Assembly (NCBI GenBank): GCA_021781315.1
Contig: JAJXXB010000215.1
Location: 1-6,718 of the forward strand
Length of the DNA: 6,718 nucleotides
Reading direction: 5' to 3'
Source: Actinomycetes bacterium
GTDB taxonomy: Bacteria; Actinomycetota; Acidimicrobiia; Acidimicrobiales; RAAP-2
A program made the translations under genes and the position numbers. Positions 1-6,260 of the stretch are shown here, in pieces. Below the pieces are notes generated by a model. That model was not told the origin of the DNA. It did no database searches and saw nothing but the letters and a program-made list of their open reading frames with translations. Each line of letters starts with the position of its first letter. Positions within the stretch are counted from its first letter, which is position 1.

Positions 1-471
1 CTCGACGCGGTCTTTGCGATGATGCGCGACCCCGCGGCCGTCGCCATGGCCGCCTTCACCGCGACGGACCCGAGTGATCGGCGCGCCTTCGACGCCCACA
101 TGGCCGCCATTCGCCGCGCGCCGGACAACACCGTGCGCGTCGTCACGAGTGATGGATCCTTCGTCGGCACCATCGCGAGCTTTCCCTCCGAGGGCTCCCT
201 CGAAGTGACCTACTGGATCGAGCGTGCCCACTGGGGCCGGGGGATCGCTACGCGCGCGTTGGCGCTGCTCTTGGACGAGGTGTCAACGCGACCGATCCGC
301 GCTCGCGTCGCGAGCGACAACGTCGCCTCACGCCGGGTCCTCGAGAGGTCGGGATTCACCCCGGTGGGAACCGAGGTCTCCTACGCGCCCGGCCGCGCGG
401 GCGAGATCGACGAGACGATCCTCGAACTGCGCGGGGGCCGGCCCAAAAGCTCGTCTTTCGATCGCGACTAG
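1..471 (+). CDS. GNAT family N-acetyltransferase, 5'-truncated by window edge
   Basis: Probable acetyl-CoA-dependent N-acetyltransferase; the acceptor is unknown. The reading frame is open from base 1 (156 residues visible) and ends at TAG 469-471. Numbering from base 1, the acetyl-CoA pyrophosphate-binding loop of the GNAT fold is seen at about residues 77-84 (H-W-G-R-G-I-A-T), after a beta strand containing YWIE. The typical late-domain segment [14 protein letters not shown] (about 106-119) follows, with Asn107 and Ser110 in the usual helix. An ATG pair lies at 19-24, but the sequence before it (LDAVFA) reads as normal GNAT first-helix sequence and no ribosome binding site fits in the 18 bases, so the real start is probably left of the window. 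The gene converges on the next GNAT gene and the two stop codons overlap. The two proteins belong to different GNAT subtypes and do not look like a recent tandem duplication. Family is clear; substrate cannot be assigned. Confidence 0.85.
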   Translation, partial: LDAVFAMMRDPAAVAMAAFTATDPSDRRAFDAHMAAIRRAPDNTVRVVTSDGSFVGTIASFPSEGSLEVTYWIERAHWGRGIATRALALLLDEVSTRPIRARVASDNVASRRVLERSGFTPVGTEVSYAPGRAGEIDETILELRGGRPKSSSFDRD

Positions 472-1070
472 TGCAGCAGGTTCGCCAGGTGGTGGCGACG
501 CTCGGACCACTCGACGTCGATGAAGGAGTAGATCGCGCTGTCGCGGTAGCGCCCCTCTTCGCCGACGACCAGTGAGGGCTGCCAGCGCCGTAGGACTCCT
601 TCGAACGTGGCCCCGAGTCGCAGGATCGCCGCGCGGCTGCGCTCGTTGCGTGCGTCGGTCTTGAGATCCACACGCGCCACGCCCCAGACGCCGAAGGCGT
701 GGTCGAGCAGTAACAGCTTCGCCTCGGTGTTGAGCCCGCTGCGCTGGGCCGAGGCCGCCAACCAGGTTCCGCCGATCTCAACGGCGTAGGGCGACTCGCC
801 CTCAAAGCGCAGCGTCATGAAGCGCGTCGCGCCCACCACGCGTCCGCTCGCCACCTCGCGCTGGACGAAGGGCACGGTCTCGCCGCGACCCCGCGCGCCG
901 AGCAGGTCGGCGACGTAGGCCGCCGCGCCCGCCAGGCCGTCGGGCACGACCGTGTAGTCGTAGGTCGCGCGGTCCTCGCCCGCGGCCGCGGCGAGATCGC
1001 CCGCGTGCGATGCGTCGAGTGGCTCGAGGCGCACCAGACGTCCCGCCAGGACGGGCGTCTCGAGCGTCAC
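468..1070 (-). CDS. GNAT family N-acetyltransferase, RimJ/RimL-like
   Basis: Probable acetyltransferase of the RimJ/RimL-like branch, whose known members modify protein N-termini or small amines; the substrate here is unknown. It has 200 residues, the usual length for this branch. Features in order: an N-terminal strand and helix with [16 protein letters not shown] (about 11-26); a central strand with VEIGGTWL (97-104); the acetyl-CoA loop Q-R-S-G-L-N-T at 109-115; a following helix with [16 protein letters not shown]; and [20 protein letters not shown] (139-158), typical of the family's C-terminal half. It starts with GTG at 1070, overlapping the TGA of the upstream iron permease gene as GTGA. 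A Shine-Dalgarno-like AAGGTG (1076-1081) sits 5 bases upstream, inside the permease gene, so translation is probably coupled to it. The gene ends in TAG at 468-470, sharing bases with the stop of the convergent GNAT gene. Any functional link to iron uptake is unproven. Confidence 0.87.
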   Translation of the reverse strand: MTLETPVLAGRLVRLEPLDASHAGDLAAAAGEDRATYDYTVVPDGLAGAAAYVADLLGARGRGETVPFVQREVASGRVVGATRFMTLRFEGESPYAVEIGGTWLAASAQRSGLNTEAKLLLLDHAFGVWGVARVDLKTDARNERSRAAILRLGATFEGVLRRWQPSLVVGEEGRYRDSAIYSFIDVEWSERRHHLANLLH

Positions 1071-1915
1071 ACGTTCACCTTGGGCGCGCGCTGGCGTCCG
1101 AGCAGGCTGAAGGCCACGAGGCTCGCCGCCACGTAGGTCACCCAGACGGCGCCTTGGAGGATCGTCGGGTGGTCCGCGTAGCCGAGGAAGGAGTGCAAGA
1201 GGTCGCCGAGGTTCGAGGACTCCGCCAGCGCGCCGCTCGTGTTCCAGAGGACGTGGGTGCCAAAGGGCAGCCAGCCGAGCGTCTGAAGGTTCTGGATCGC
1301 GTCGACGAGCAGGCCCGCGGCGAAGAACATCAAGAGGACGCCGAGCACGCGAAAGAAGATCTTGAAGTTGAGCCGCGTGCCGAGCCGGTAGATCGCCACC
1401 GCGAGCGCCAGGGCGACCGCGAGGCCCGCCAGCGCGCCGAGCAAGAGACCGTTGCCGTGCACCGGGGTCGCCGCCTGGCGGGAAGAGGCGAAGATGATCG
1501 CGAGGGTGAAGACCATGGTCTCGAGGCCCTCGCGCCCCACGGCCTGGAAGGCGAGCAGGCCCAGTCCGAAGCGCTCCGAGCGCGAGAGCGCGAGGTCGCT
1601 GCGGCTGCGCAGTTCGCCGGCCATCGTGGGCGCGTGCGCGTGCATCCAGAGCGTCATGCCGGTCAAGATGGCGGTCGCCAGCACGTAGGTGGTCGTCTCG
1701 AAGTAGGTCTGGACGCTGGACCCGTTGTACTGCTCGATCAAGAGGTAGGCGAGCACGCCGCCCACCGCGACGAGCCCGAGGGCGGCCGCGACACCCCAGT
1801 AGACGTCGCGAAATCGTCGGCGCTGGTCGATCTTGGCCAGGTACGAGAGCAGGATCGCGATGATCATGGACGCCTCGATGCCCTCGCGCAGGAAGATCAC
1901 GAAGGTGGGCAGCAT
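1067..1915 (-). CDS. FTR1 family iron permease (EfeU-like)
   Basis: Integral membrane iron permease of the FTR1/OFeT family, expected to move ferric iron (or ferrous iron coupled to oxidation) across the cytoplasmic membrane. The 282 residues match the family's usual length. The two diagnostic REGxE motifs are present: R-E-G-I-E at residues 10-14 in the first membrane segment and R-E-G-L-E at 128-132 in the fourth. These glutamates are the family's iron-path residues. About seven hydrophobic segments can be seen (roughly 3-24, 39-60, 73-94, 118-144, 155-177, 186-208, 250-274). The short, basic C-terminus (RQRAPKV) fits a cytoplasmic tail. The start is ATG 1915, because the [12 protein letters not shown] opening is typical of FTR1 proteins; only a weak GGGA-type ribosome site precedes it. 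The gene lies 63 bases downstream of the MenJ-like gene and overlaps the GNAT gene by 4 bases. In Efe-type systems the permease usually works with EfeO and EfeB (a Dyp peroxidase); neither is in this window. Confidence 0.9.
   Translation of the reverse strand: MLPTFVIFLREGIEASMIIAILLSYLAKIDQRRRFRDVYWGVAAALGLVAVGGVLAYLLIEQYNGSSVQTYFETTTYVLATAILTGMTLWMHAHAPTMAGELRSRSDLALSRSERFGLGLLAFQAVGREGLETMVFTLAIIFASSRQAATPVHGNGLLLGALAGLAVALALAVAIYRLGTRLNFKIFFRVLGVLLMFFAAGLLVDAIQNLQTLGWLPFGTHVLWNTSGALAESSNLGDLLHSFLGYADHPTILQGAVWVTYVAASLVAFSLLGRQRAPKVNV
1076..1081 (-). promoter_or_regulatory. Shine-Dalgarno site for the RimL-like GNAT gene
   Basis: Read on the minus strand this is AAGGTG, 5 bases before the GTG start at 1070. 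It lies inside the last codons of the FTR1 gene. Together with the GTGA overlap it supports GTG 1070 as the start and coupled translation of the two genes. Confidence 0.6.
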
Positions 1916-1932
1916 GTCTAGCGGTCCCGGGA

Positions 1933-1942
1933 GAGTCGACTC
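1933..1942. promoter_or_regulatory. Perfect palindrome in the FTR1 leader
   Basis: GAGTCGACTC is a 10-base perfect palindrome, and it directly abuts a second one, TCCCGGGA at 1925-1932. Both lie 10-27 bases upstream of the FTR1 start codon, where a repressor could block transcription or initiation. Short GC-rich palindromes are common in such genomes, so this is only a candidate operator and no regulator is implied. Confidence 0.2.
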
Positions 1943-1943
1943 A

Positions 1944-1962
1944 CCAGAGCAGGCTAACGGCC
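1944..1962. promoter_or_regulatory. Weak DtxR/IdeR iron-box-like half site upstream of FTR1 gene
   Basis: The bases AGGCTAAC (1951-1958) match the central and right part of the actinobacterial iron box (19-base consensus TTAGGTTAGGCTAACCTAA). Over the full 19 positions I count only 10 matches, and the left half is poor. On the minus strand the same bases read TAGCCT (1956-1951), which could serve as a TAnnnT-type -10 element with a leader of about 28 bases before the FTR1 ATG. The location is right for iron control of a permease gene, but the match is weak and could be chance. Confidence 0.2.
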
Positions 1963-1979
1963 CATTCGCGAGATTGGGC
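1960..1979 (-). terminator. Possible hairpin at the 3' end of the MenJ-like gene
   Basis: Read on the minus strand, GCCCA-A-TC pairs with GA-A-TGGGC around a TCGC loop. This gives seven base pairs interrupted by one A-A mismatch. The stem begins at the last base of the stop codon. No T tract follows, so it is not a classical intrinsic terminator. It could act as a weak terminator or as a 3' stabilising hairpin between the MenJ-like and FTR1 genes. Confidence 0.3.
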
Positions 1980-3301
1980 TAGTCGTCACTCGCGAGCAGA
2001 CGGTTCATGACACCTTCGGGCACCACGTCGACGAGGCGCGACATCGCGCGATAGCCCATCTCGGCGGGACCGGAGCGGTCGTTGCGCATGAGATTGGCCA
2101 TCACCGCGAGCAGCTCGCGCATCAGCGGCTCGACGCGCATGCCGAAGCCGACGCACGCGGCCAGGATCGCCGGTTCGGAGATGAGGCGCACGAAGGCGCG
2201 CGCCACCTTGTAGTACTCGCCGTAGGCGCCCTCGAGGCGCTCCTCGTAGAGCGCGAGCAGCGAGGGGTCCTCGTGGGCGAGCGCCTCGCCGAGCACGCCG
2301 GCCGCCAGGCGGCCGGTCTCGTAGCCGTAGGCGATGCCTTCGCCGTTGAAGGGGTTGATCGAGCCGGCGGCGTCGCCGATCACCAGCGTGTTGTCGCCCA
2401 CTCGTGGCCCGCGCGCGAGTCCCATCGGCAGTCGTCCGCCGGTGGGTTCGGAGAGCTTCGTCGACTCGTTGAGCCCCCAGGCCTCGGCGGTCTGGGCGAC
2501 GAAGTACTCCTGGAGCTTCGTGGTGTTCACGCCCTTCCACTTGCCGCCGGTCGAGAGCAGCCCGACGCCGACGTTGACCCGCCCGTCGCCCAGGGGGAAG
2601 ATCCAGCCATAGCCCGGCACGACCTCGCCGTCGGGGCTGCGGATGTCGAGGTGCGACTCGATCCAAGGCTCGTCGTGACGATCGCTCGAGTAGTACCCGC
2701 GCAGCGCCATGCCCATGGGCCAGTCGCGCACGCGCTCGACGCCGAGCGCGCGGCCCAGTCGGGAGTTCTGTCCGTCGGCGACGACGACGTAGGTGGCGTG
2801 CACCTCGGCGACGTCGCCGCTCTTGGCGTCGCGCACCGCCACGCCACGCGCGCCCGGCAGGCGACCCGGCGACGGGTCGCCCATCTCGATCAGCCCCGTG
2901 GCCTCGGCGCCGACGACCACGGTGGCGCCCACCGATTCCGCGTGCGCGGCGACCAGGCCGTCGAGGTCAAAACGCGTGATGGTGTAGCCGTAATGGGGAA
3001 AGACCGGGTGCTCGGGCCAGGCCAACTCGAGGCTCGCGCCAAATCCGAAGGCGCGCAGGCCCTCGTAGCGATGCCCGTGTGCGGCGAGCTCGTCGGCGAG
3101 ACCCATCTCGTTGAGCTGATGCACGCTGCGCGGGGTCAGACCGTCGCCGCAGGTCTTCTCGCGCGGGAACGTCTTCTTCTCGATCAGACAGACCGACCAG
3201 CCGGCCGCGGCGAGCCAGTAGGCGCAGGCCGATCCGCTCGGCCCGCCGCCGACGATGACGACGTCGTAGTGGCGACTGGGTATCTCAGCGACGCGAAGCA
3301 C
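1979..3301 (-). CDS. Geranylgeranyl reductase family FAD-dependent oxidoreductase, MenJ-like
   Basis: Flavoprotein of the geranylgeranyl reductase family, which saturates double bonds in isoprenoid chains. In actinobacteria the best-known member, MenJ (Rv0561c), hydrogenates one isoprene unit of menaquinone. The 440 residues are a little longer than typical members. Visible motifs: the dinucleotide-binding GGGPSGSA at 18-25 after strand DVVIV; an acidic Glu41 at the end of the second strand; C-G-D-G-L-T-P-R at 51-58, characteristic of MenJ-type proteins; ADGQNSRLGRALG at 175-187; and the second FAD motif GDAAGSINPFNGEGIAYG at 309-326. No signal peptide or clear membrane span is seen, so it is probably a peripheral membrane enzyme. 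The start is GTG 3301: an in-frame TAG lies four codons upstream, no good Shine-Dalgarno is present, and a -10-like element sits at leaderless spacing. The gene is divergent from nuoA and may head a transcript that includes the FTR1 and GNAT genes. An archaeal-lipid-type role is less likely in this context; the exact substrate is inferred. Confidence 0.85.
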   Translation of the reverse strand: MLRVAEIPSRHYDVVIVGGGPSGSACAYWLAAAGWSVCLIEKKTFPREKTCGDGLTPRSVHQLNEMGLADELAAHGHRYEGLRAFGFGASLELAWPEHPVFPHYGYTITRFDLDGLVAAHAESVGATVVVGAEATGLIEMGDPSPGRLPGARGVAVRDAKSGDVAEVHATYVVVADGQNSRLGRALGVERVRDWPMGMALRGYYSSDRHDEPWIESHLDIRSPDGEVVPGYGWIFPLGDGRVNVGVGLLSTGGKWKGVNTTKLQEYFVAQTAEAWGLNESTKLSEPTGGRLPMGLARGPRVGDNTLVIGDAAGSINPFNGEGIAYGYETGRLAAGVLGEALAHEDPSLLALYEERLEGAYGEYYKVARAFVRLISEPAILAACVGFGMRVEPLMRELLAVMANLMRNDRSGPAEMGYRAMSRLVDVVPEGVMNRLLASDD

Positions 3302-3307
3302 TCGACC

Positions 3308-3313
3308 ACACTA
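3308..3313 (-). promoter_or_regulatory. Candidate -10 element giving a leaderless MenJ-like mRNA
   Basis: On the minus strand the hexamer TAGTGT (TAnnnT pattern) ends six bases before the GTG start at 3301, so transcription would begin at about the first base of the start codon. No convincing -35 box is seen 16-19 bases upstream. Leaderless mRNAs are common in actinobacteria, and the lack of a ribosome site before this GTG fits the idea. Confidence 0.35.
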
Positions 3314-3370
3314 GGTCGACGCGTCGCGACCTCATCGACTCGCGGACCTCCGGGACGAAGGACCCGGCGC

Positions 3371-3378
3371 GAGAGGAG
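3371..3378 (+). promoter_or_regulatory. Strong Shine-Dalgarno site that decides the nuoA start
   Basis: GAGAGGAG lies 4 bases before GTG 3383, the clearest ribosome binding site in the window. It is 28 bases from the alternative ATG at 3407, which is too far to serve that codon. It therefore favours GTG 3383 as the nuoA start. It also marks the beginning of the nuo operon, whose promoter must lie in or near 3302-3370; I could not pick out a convincing one. Confidence 0.65.
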
Positions 3379-3382
3379 AAAA

Positions 3383-3859
3383 GTGACCCCGTCGGGTCTG
3401 GTAGAAATGATGAACGTGGACCAGTACCTGCCGATATTGGGACTGCTCATTCTCGGTGTGCTCTTCGCTTCGGGTTCGCTGGTCGCGTCGTCGATGTTGG
3501 CGCCGCGCAAGCGTCTGACCGAGGCGAAGCTCGCGCCCTACGAATGCGGCATCGTCCCCGAGATAGACCCCCCGCTGCGGTTCCCCGTTCGCTTCTATCT
3601 CGTGGCCATGATCTTCGTGATTTTCGACATCGAGGTCGTGTTCTTGTACCCCTTCGCCGTCGTCTTTCGCCAGCTCGGCGCCTTCGCCCTGGTCGAGGTG
3701 CTGGCCTTCTCCCTGGCGGTGTTCGCCGCCCTGCTCTTCCTGGTGTCCGAGGGCGCTCTTACCTGGGGCCCCGTCAAGCACCTGACCCCGGGCCTGCCGG
3801 CTCGCACCTCGTCGTCGACCATCGTGCGCCTGGGCGCCGACGTGGAACGGGTGGCCTAG
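3383..3859 (+). CDS. nuoA: NADH-quinone oxidoreductase subunit A
   Basis: Small membrane subunit of complex I, next to the quinone cavity where the hydrophilic arm joins the membrane arm. It has 158 residues from GTG 3383. Three membrane segments are visible (about 16-38, 71-94 and 100-122). The TM1-TM2 loop carries Y-E-C-G at 53-56, with the family's conserved cysteine, and TM2 contains FDIEVVFLYP (81-90) with the conserved acidic residues Asp82 and Glu84. The C-terminal tail after about residue 130 is longer than in many family members and is polar. The GTG start is chosen for its strong Shine-Dalgarno; ATG 3407 or 3410 would give 150 or 149 residues beginning close to the usual MNxYLPIL opening and cannot be excluded. 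It is the first gene of the nuo operon. Its TAG is followed immediately, with no gap, by the GTG of nuoB. The reading frame stays open far upstream, antisense to the MenJ-like gene, but that part is not nuoA. Confidence 0.95.
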   Translation: MTPSGLVEMMNVDQYLPILGLLILGVLFASGSLVASSMLAPRKRLTEAKLAPYECGIVPEIDPPLRFPVRFYLVAMIFVIFDIEVVFLYPFAVVFRQLGAFALVEVLAFSLAVFAALLFLVSEGALTWGPVKHLTPGLPARTSSSTIVRLGADVERVA

Positions 3860-4423
3860 GTGGCGTTAGAGGATCTGCAGCACAACTTCATCACCGGTCG
3901 CGTCGAGGACCTGGTGCGCTGGGCGCGTCGCGCGTCGCTCTGGCCGGCGTCCTTTGGCTTGGCGTGCTGCGCGATCGAGATGATGGCGACCGGCGCGGCC
4001 GACTTCGACCTCGCGCGCTACGGCATGGAGGTCTTTCGCGCCTCGCCGCGCCAGAGCGACCTCATGATCGTCGCCGGGCGGGTCTCTCAGAAGATGGCCC
4101 CGGTGCTGCGCCAGGTCTACGACCAGATGATGGAGCCCAAGTGGGTCATCTCGATGGGCGTGTGCGCCTCGACCGGGGGACTCTTCAACAACTACGCGAT
4201 CGTCCAGGGCGTGGACCAGATCGTGCCCGTCGACGTCTACGCGCCGGGCTGTCCGCCGAGCCCCGAGACGCTCATGCACTCGATCTTCACCCTGCACGAG
4301 CTGATCCGCACCAACGAGATCCTCAAGCGCCGCGACGAGGGCCGCCCCGTGCACCTCGAGAACGAGACCAGCCCCTGGACGCCTGAGGTGCCCGTCGCGG
4401 TGAGACTGGGGACCCCCAAGTGA
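3860..4423 (+). CDS. nuoB: NADH-quinone oxidoreductase subunit B
   Basis: Peripheral-arm subunit of complex I that binds the terminal 4Fe-4S cluster N2, which passes electrons to quinone. It has 187 residues, normal for bacterial NuoB. The cluster ligands are all visible: the adjacent pair Cys36-Cys37 (in [10 protein letters not shown]), Cys102 (in [10 protein letters not shown]) and Cys131 (in [10 protein letters not shown]). The segment [21 protein letters not shown] (53-73) is the conserved core. The start is GTG 3860, directly abutting the nuoA stop; no strong ribosome site is present, so translation probably depends on ribosomes finishing nuoA. The TGA overlaps the GTG of nuoC by four bases (GTGA, 4420-4423). 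The C-terminal tail beyond about residue 160 is variable sequence. Identity is certain at family level, and nothing looks defective. Confidence 0.98.
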   Translation: MALEDLQHNFITGRVEDLVRWARRASLWPASFGLACCAIEMMATGAADFDLARYGMEVFRASPRQSDLMIVAGRVSQKMAPVLRQVYDQMMEPKWVISMGVCASTGGLFNNYAIVQGVDQIVPVDVYAPGCPPSPETLMHSIFTLHELIRTNEILKRRDEGRPVHLENETSPWTPEVPVAVRLGTPK

Positions 4424-4911
4424 TCGACCTACCGGTAGGTGCCCCCGAGGGCGTCGTGGTGGCCGACGCCGTCGGCGCGGACGTCGCCTGCTTTCCCACC
4501 CGCGAGCAGTACTACGACCTGGTCGCCGCGTTCAAGGCGGGCGGCTACGAGTTGTGCTCGGACGTGTGCGCCGTGGACTACCTGGGACACGAGGACCGCG
4601 CGCTGCCCGAGGGCGTCGCGCCAACGCGCTTCGAGGTGGTGGTGAACCTGCTCAGCCTGACCAAGCGCTCGCGCGTGCGCATCCGCGTCCAGGCCGGTGA
4701 CGAGCCCCAGGTCGCCTCGCTCTTTTCGCTCTACCCCGGGGTCGAGGCGATGGAGCGTGAGGCCTTCGACCTCCTCGGCGTGGTCTTCACCGACCACCCC
4801 GACCTCACGCGCATCCTGATGCCCGAGGACTGGGAAGGCCACCCGTTACGCAAGGACTACGGCGCCGGGCGCGTGCCCGTGCAGTTCAAGGAAGCGCCAG
4901 GGCCACGATGA
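4420..4911 (+). CDS. nuoC: NADH-quinone oxidoreductase subunit C
   Basis: The 30-kDa-type subunit of the complex I peripheral arm; it has no cofactor and packs against NuoD and NuoB. It has 163 residues, on the short side for stand-alone bacterial NuoC but complete. The family signature spans about 112-147: [15 protein letters not shown], then [14 protein letters not shown], then HPLRKDYG. The first half holds the alpha/beta domain, with [20 protein letters not shown] near the start and [11 protein letters not shown] at 70-80. The start is GTG 4420, inside the nuoB stop (GTGA), with a modest GGGGA ribosome site at 4408-4412. It ends in ATGA (4908-4911), shared with nuoD. It is a separate gene rather than the NuoCD fusion found in Escherichia coli, which is usual for actinobacteria. 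Confidence 0.97.
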   Translation: MIDLPVGAPEGVVVADAVGADVACFPTREQYYDLVAAFKAGGYELCSDVCAVDYLGHEDRALPEGVAPTRFEVVVNLLSLTKRSRVRIRVQAGDEPQVASLFSLYPGVEAMEREAFDLLGVVFTDHPDLTRILMPEDWEGHPLRKDYGAGRVPVQFKEAPGPR

Positions 4912-6260
4912 CCGAACCCACCGTACGCGCCGTCGATCGCGCCGATCTGCTGACCGCCGAGACCTCCGAGGGCGCCCAGGAGCTCCAGCGACGCGAACTC
5001 ACCCCCACGAGCGAGTTGGGCCGCGAGGTCGGCGCGGTGCTGCGCCTGGACGGACGCGTCCTCGACGCGCGCTCGATCGACGTCGATCGGCGCGACGACG
5101 AGACGATGATCATCAACATGGGTCCGTCGCACCCGTCGACCCACGGCGTGCTGCGCCTGATGCTCGAGCTCGACGGCGAGTTCGTGCTGCGGACCAAGCC
5201 GGTGATCGGCTACCTGCACACCGGGATGGAGAAGACGGGCGAGGAGCTCAGCTACATCCAGGGCGCCACCAACGTCACGCGCATGGACTACCTGAGTCCG
5301 GTCATCAACGAGCTCTCGTACTCGATGGCCGTGGAGAAGCTGCTCGGCATCGAGATCCCCGAGCGGGCGATCTGGATCCGCATGATGATGAGCGAGCTCA
5401 ATCGCATGTCCTCGCACCTGGTGTGGATGGCGACCAACGGCATGGACCTCGGCTCCACGTCGATGATGATCTACGGCCTGCGCGAGCGCGAGCTGATCCT
5501 GGCGTTCTTCGAGAAGACGGCCGGTCTGCGCATGAATCTGAACTACGTGCGCCCCGGCGGCGTCGCCGCCGACCTGCCCGACGGCTGGCAGGACGACGTG
5601 TTGGTGATCTGCGACACCATCTACGAGCGCACCTACGAGTACGACCAGCTCCTGACCGGCCAGCCGATCTTTCGCAACCGCATGATCGGCGTCGCCCCCC
5701 TGATGGCCGAGGAGGCCCTGGCCCTCGGGGTGACCGGACCGCTGCTGCGCTCGACCGGGGTCGCCTGGGACCTGCGCCGCACGATGCCCTATCTCGCCTA
5801 CGACCAGGTCGACTTCGACGTCATCGTGGGCACCTACGGCGACAACTTCGACCGCTACGCGATCCGCCTCAACGAGATCCGTGAATCGATTCGCATCGTG
5901 CGCCAGTGCGTGGAGAAGATGCCCGCGGGCGACTACCGCAGCCAGGACCCCAAGGTCACGCCGCCGCCGCGCGCGCGCATTGGTGAGTCCATGGAGGCGC
6001 TGATCCACCACTTCAAGCTCTTCACCGAGGGCTTCCACGTACCGGCCGGCGAGGTCTACTCGGCCGTCGAGTCGCCGCGCGGCGAGCTGGGCTGCTACCT
6101 GGTCGCCGACGGCACCGCCAAGCCCTGGCGCATGCACGTGCGCGCGCCGAGCTTCGTCAACCTGCAGGCCGTGCCGCTCCTGATGCGCGGCGGCACGGTG
6201 TCAGACGCCATCACCGTCATCTCGACGGTCGATCCGGTCCTGGGAGAAGTCGATCGATGA
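4908..6260 (+). CDS. nuoD: NADH-quinone oxidoreductase subunit D
   Basis: The 49-kDa-type subunit of complex I, which forms the quinone-binding cavity together with NuoB and is related to the large subunit of NiFe hydrogenases but lacks the metal site. It has 450 residues. The conserved core opens with MGPSHPSTHGVLR (71-83). His79 and Tyr128 (in RMDYLSP) correspond to the quinone-headgroup ligands known from Thermus Nqo4 (His38 and Tyr87). Other landmarks are TGMEKTGEELSY (105-116), the SHLVWMATNGMDLG region with Asp180 (169-182), RPGGVAADLP (215-224), and the conserved C-terminal end GEVDR. About 65 residues precede the core, some 40 more than in Thermus. The start is ATG 4908, overlapping the nuoC stop as ATGA; the next well-placed ATG (M67) would remove core strand sequence and is unlikely. 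The 3' end overlaps nuoE as ATGA (6257-6260). Confidence 0.98.
   Translation: MTEPTVRAVDRADLLTAETSEGAQELQRRELTPTSELGREVGAVLRLDGRVLDARSIDVDRRDDETMIINMGPSHPSTHGVLRLMLELDGEFVLRTKPVIGYLHTGMEKTGEELSYIQGATNVTRMDYLSPVINELSYSMAVEKLLGIEIPERAIWIRMMMSELNRMSSHLVWMATNGMDLGSTSMMIYGLRERELILAFFEKTAGLRMNLNYVRPGGVAADLPDGWQDDVLVICDTIYERTYEYDQLLTGQPIFRNRMIGVAPLMAEEALALGVTGPLLRSTGVAWDLRRTMPYLAYDQVDFDVIVGTYGDNFDRYAIRLNEIRESIRIVRQCVEKMPAGDYRSQDPKVTPPPRARIGESMEALIHHFKLFTEGFHVPAGEVYSAVESPRGELGCYLVADGTAKPWRMHVRAPSFVNLQAVPLLMRGGTVSDAITVISTVDPVLGEVDR

Noticed and set aside
1..1070. Two acetyltransferase genes side by side as a toxin-antitoxin or tandem duplication
   Set aside because: They are convergent rather than in an operon, belong to different GNAT subtypes, are longer than typical GNAT toxins, and no small DNA-binding antitoxin gene is present.
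1010..1921. 303-codon open frame on the + strand across the FTR1 gene
   Set aside because: It is antisense to an unmistakable FTR1 permease. Its composition (Arg, Glu, Val, His repeats) is what the complement of GC-rich membrane-protein codons gives.
3317..3326. CGACGCGTCG palindrome in the divergent gap, with flanking GGTCG/CGACC arms (3314-3331)
   Set aside because: A palindrome of this length made only of common GC-rich words is expected by chance here. It matches no operator I recognise, and the outer arms are not continuous with the inner palindrome.
3302..3370. Promoter for the nuo operon
   Set aside because: A promoter must be near, but no pair of -35/-10 elements with proper spacing stood out on the + strand. 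TAGGTC at 3312 is a poor -10 with no -35 partner, so I did not list it.
2273..3382. Long open frame on the + strand upstream of and in frame with nuoA, antisense to the MenJ-like gene
   Set aside because: It is a shadow frame kept open by G/C-rich third positions. The translation is rich in Ala, Arg, Gly, Val and His with no domain, while the minus strand encodes a clear FAD enzyme and a strong ribosome site marks the nuoA start at 3383.
3866..4354. 162-codon open frame on the - strand across nuoB
   Set aside because: Antisense shadow of nuoB, with the same compositional signature as the other shadow frames.
4857..6137. 426-codon open frame on the - strand across nuoD
   Set aside because: Antisense shadow of nuoD: biased Asp/Val/His/Arg composition, no motif, and no ribosome site or operon context.
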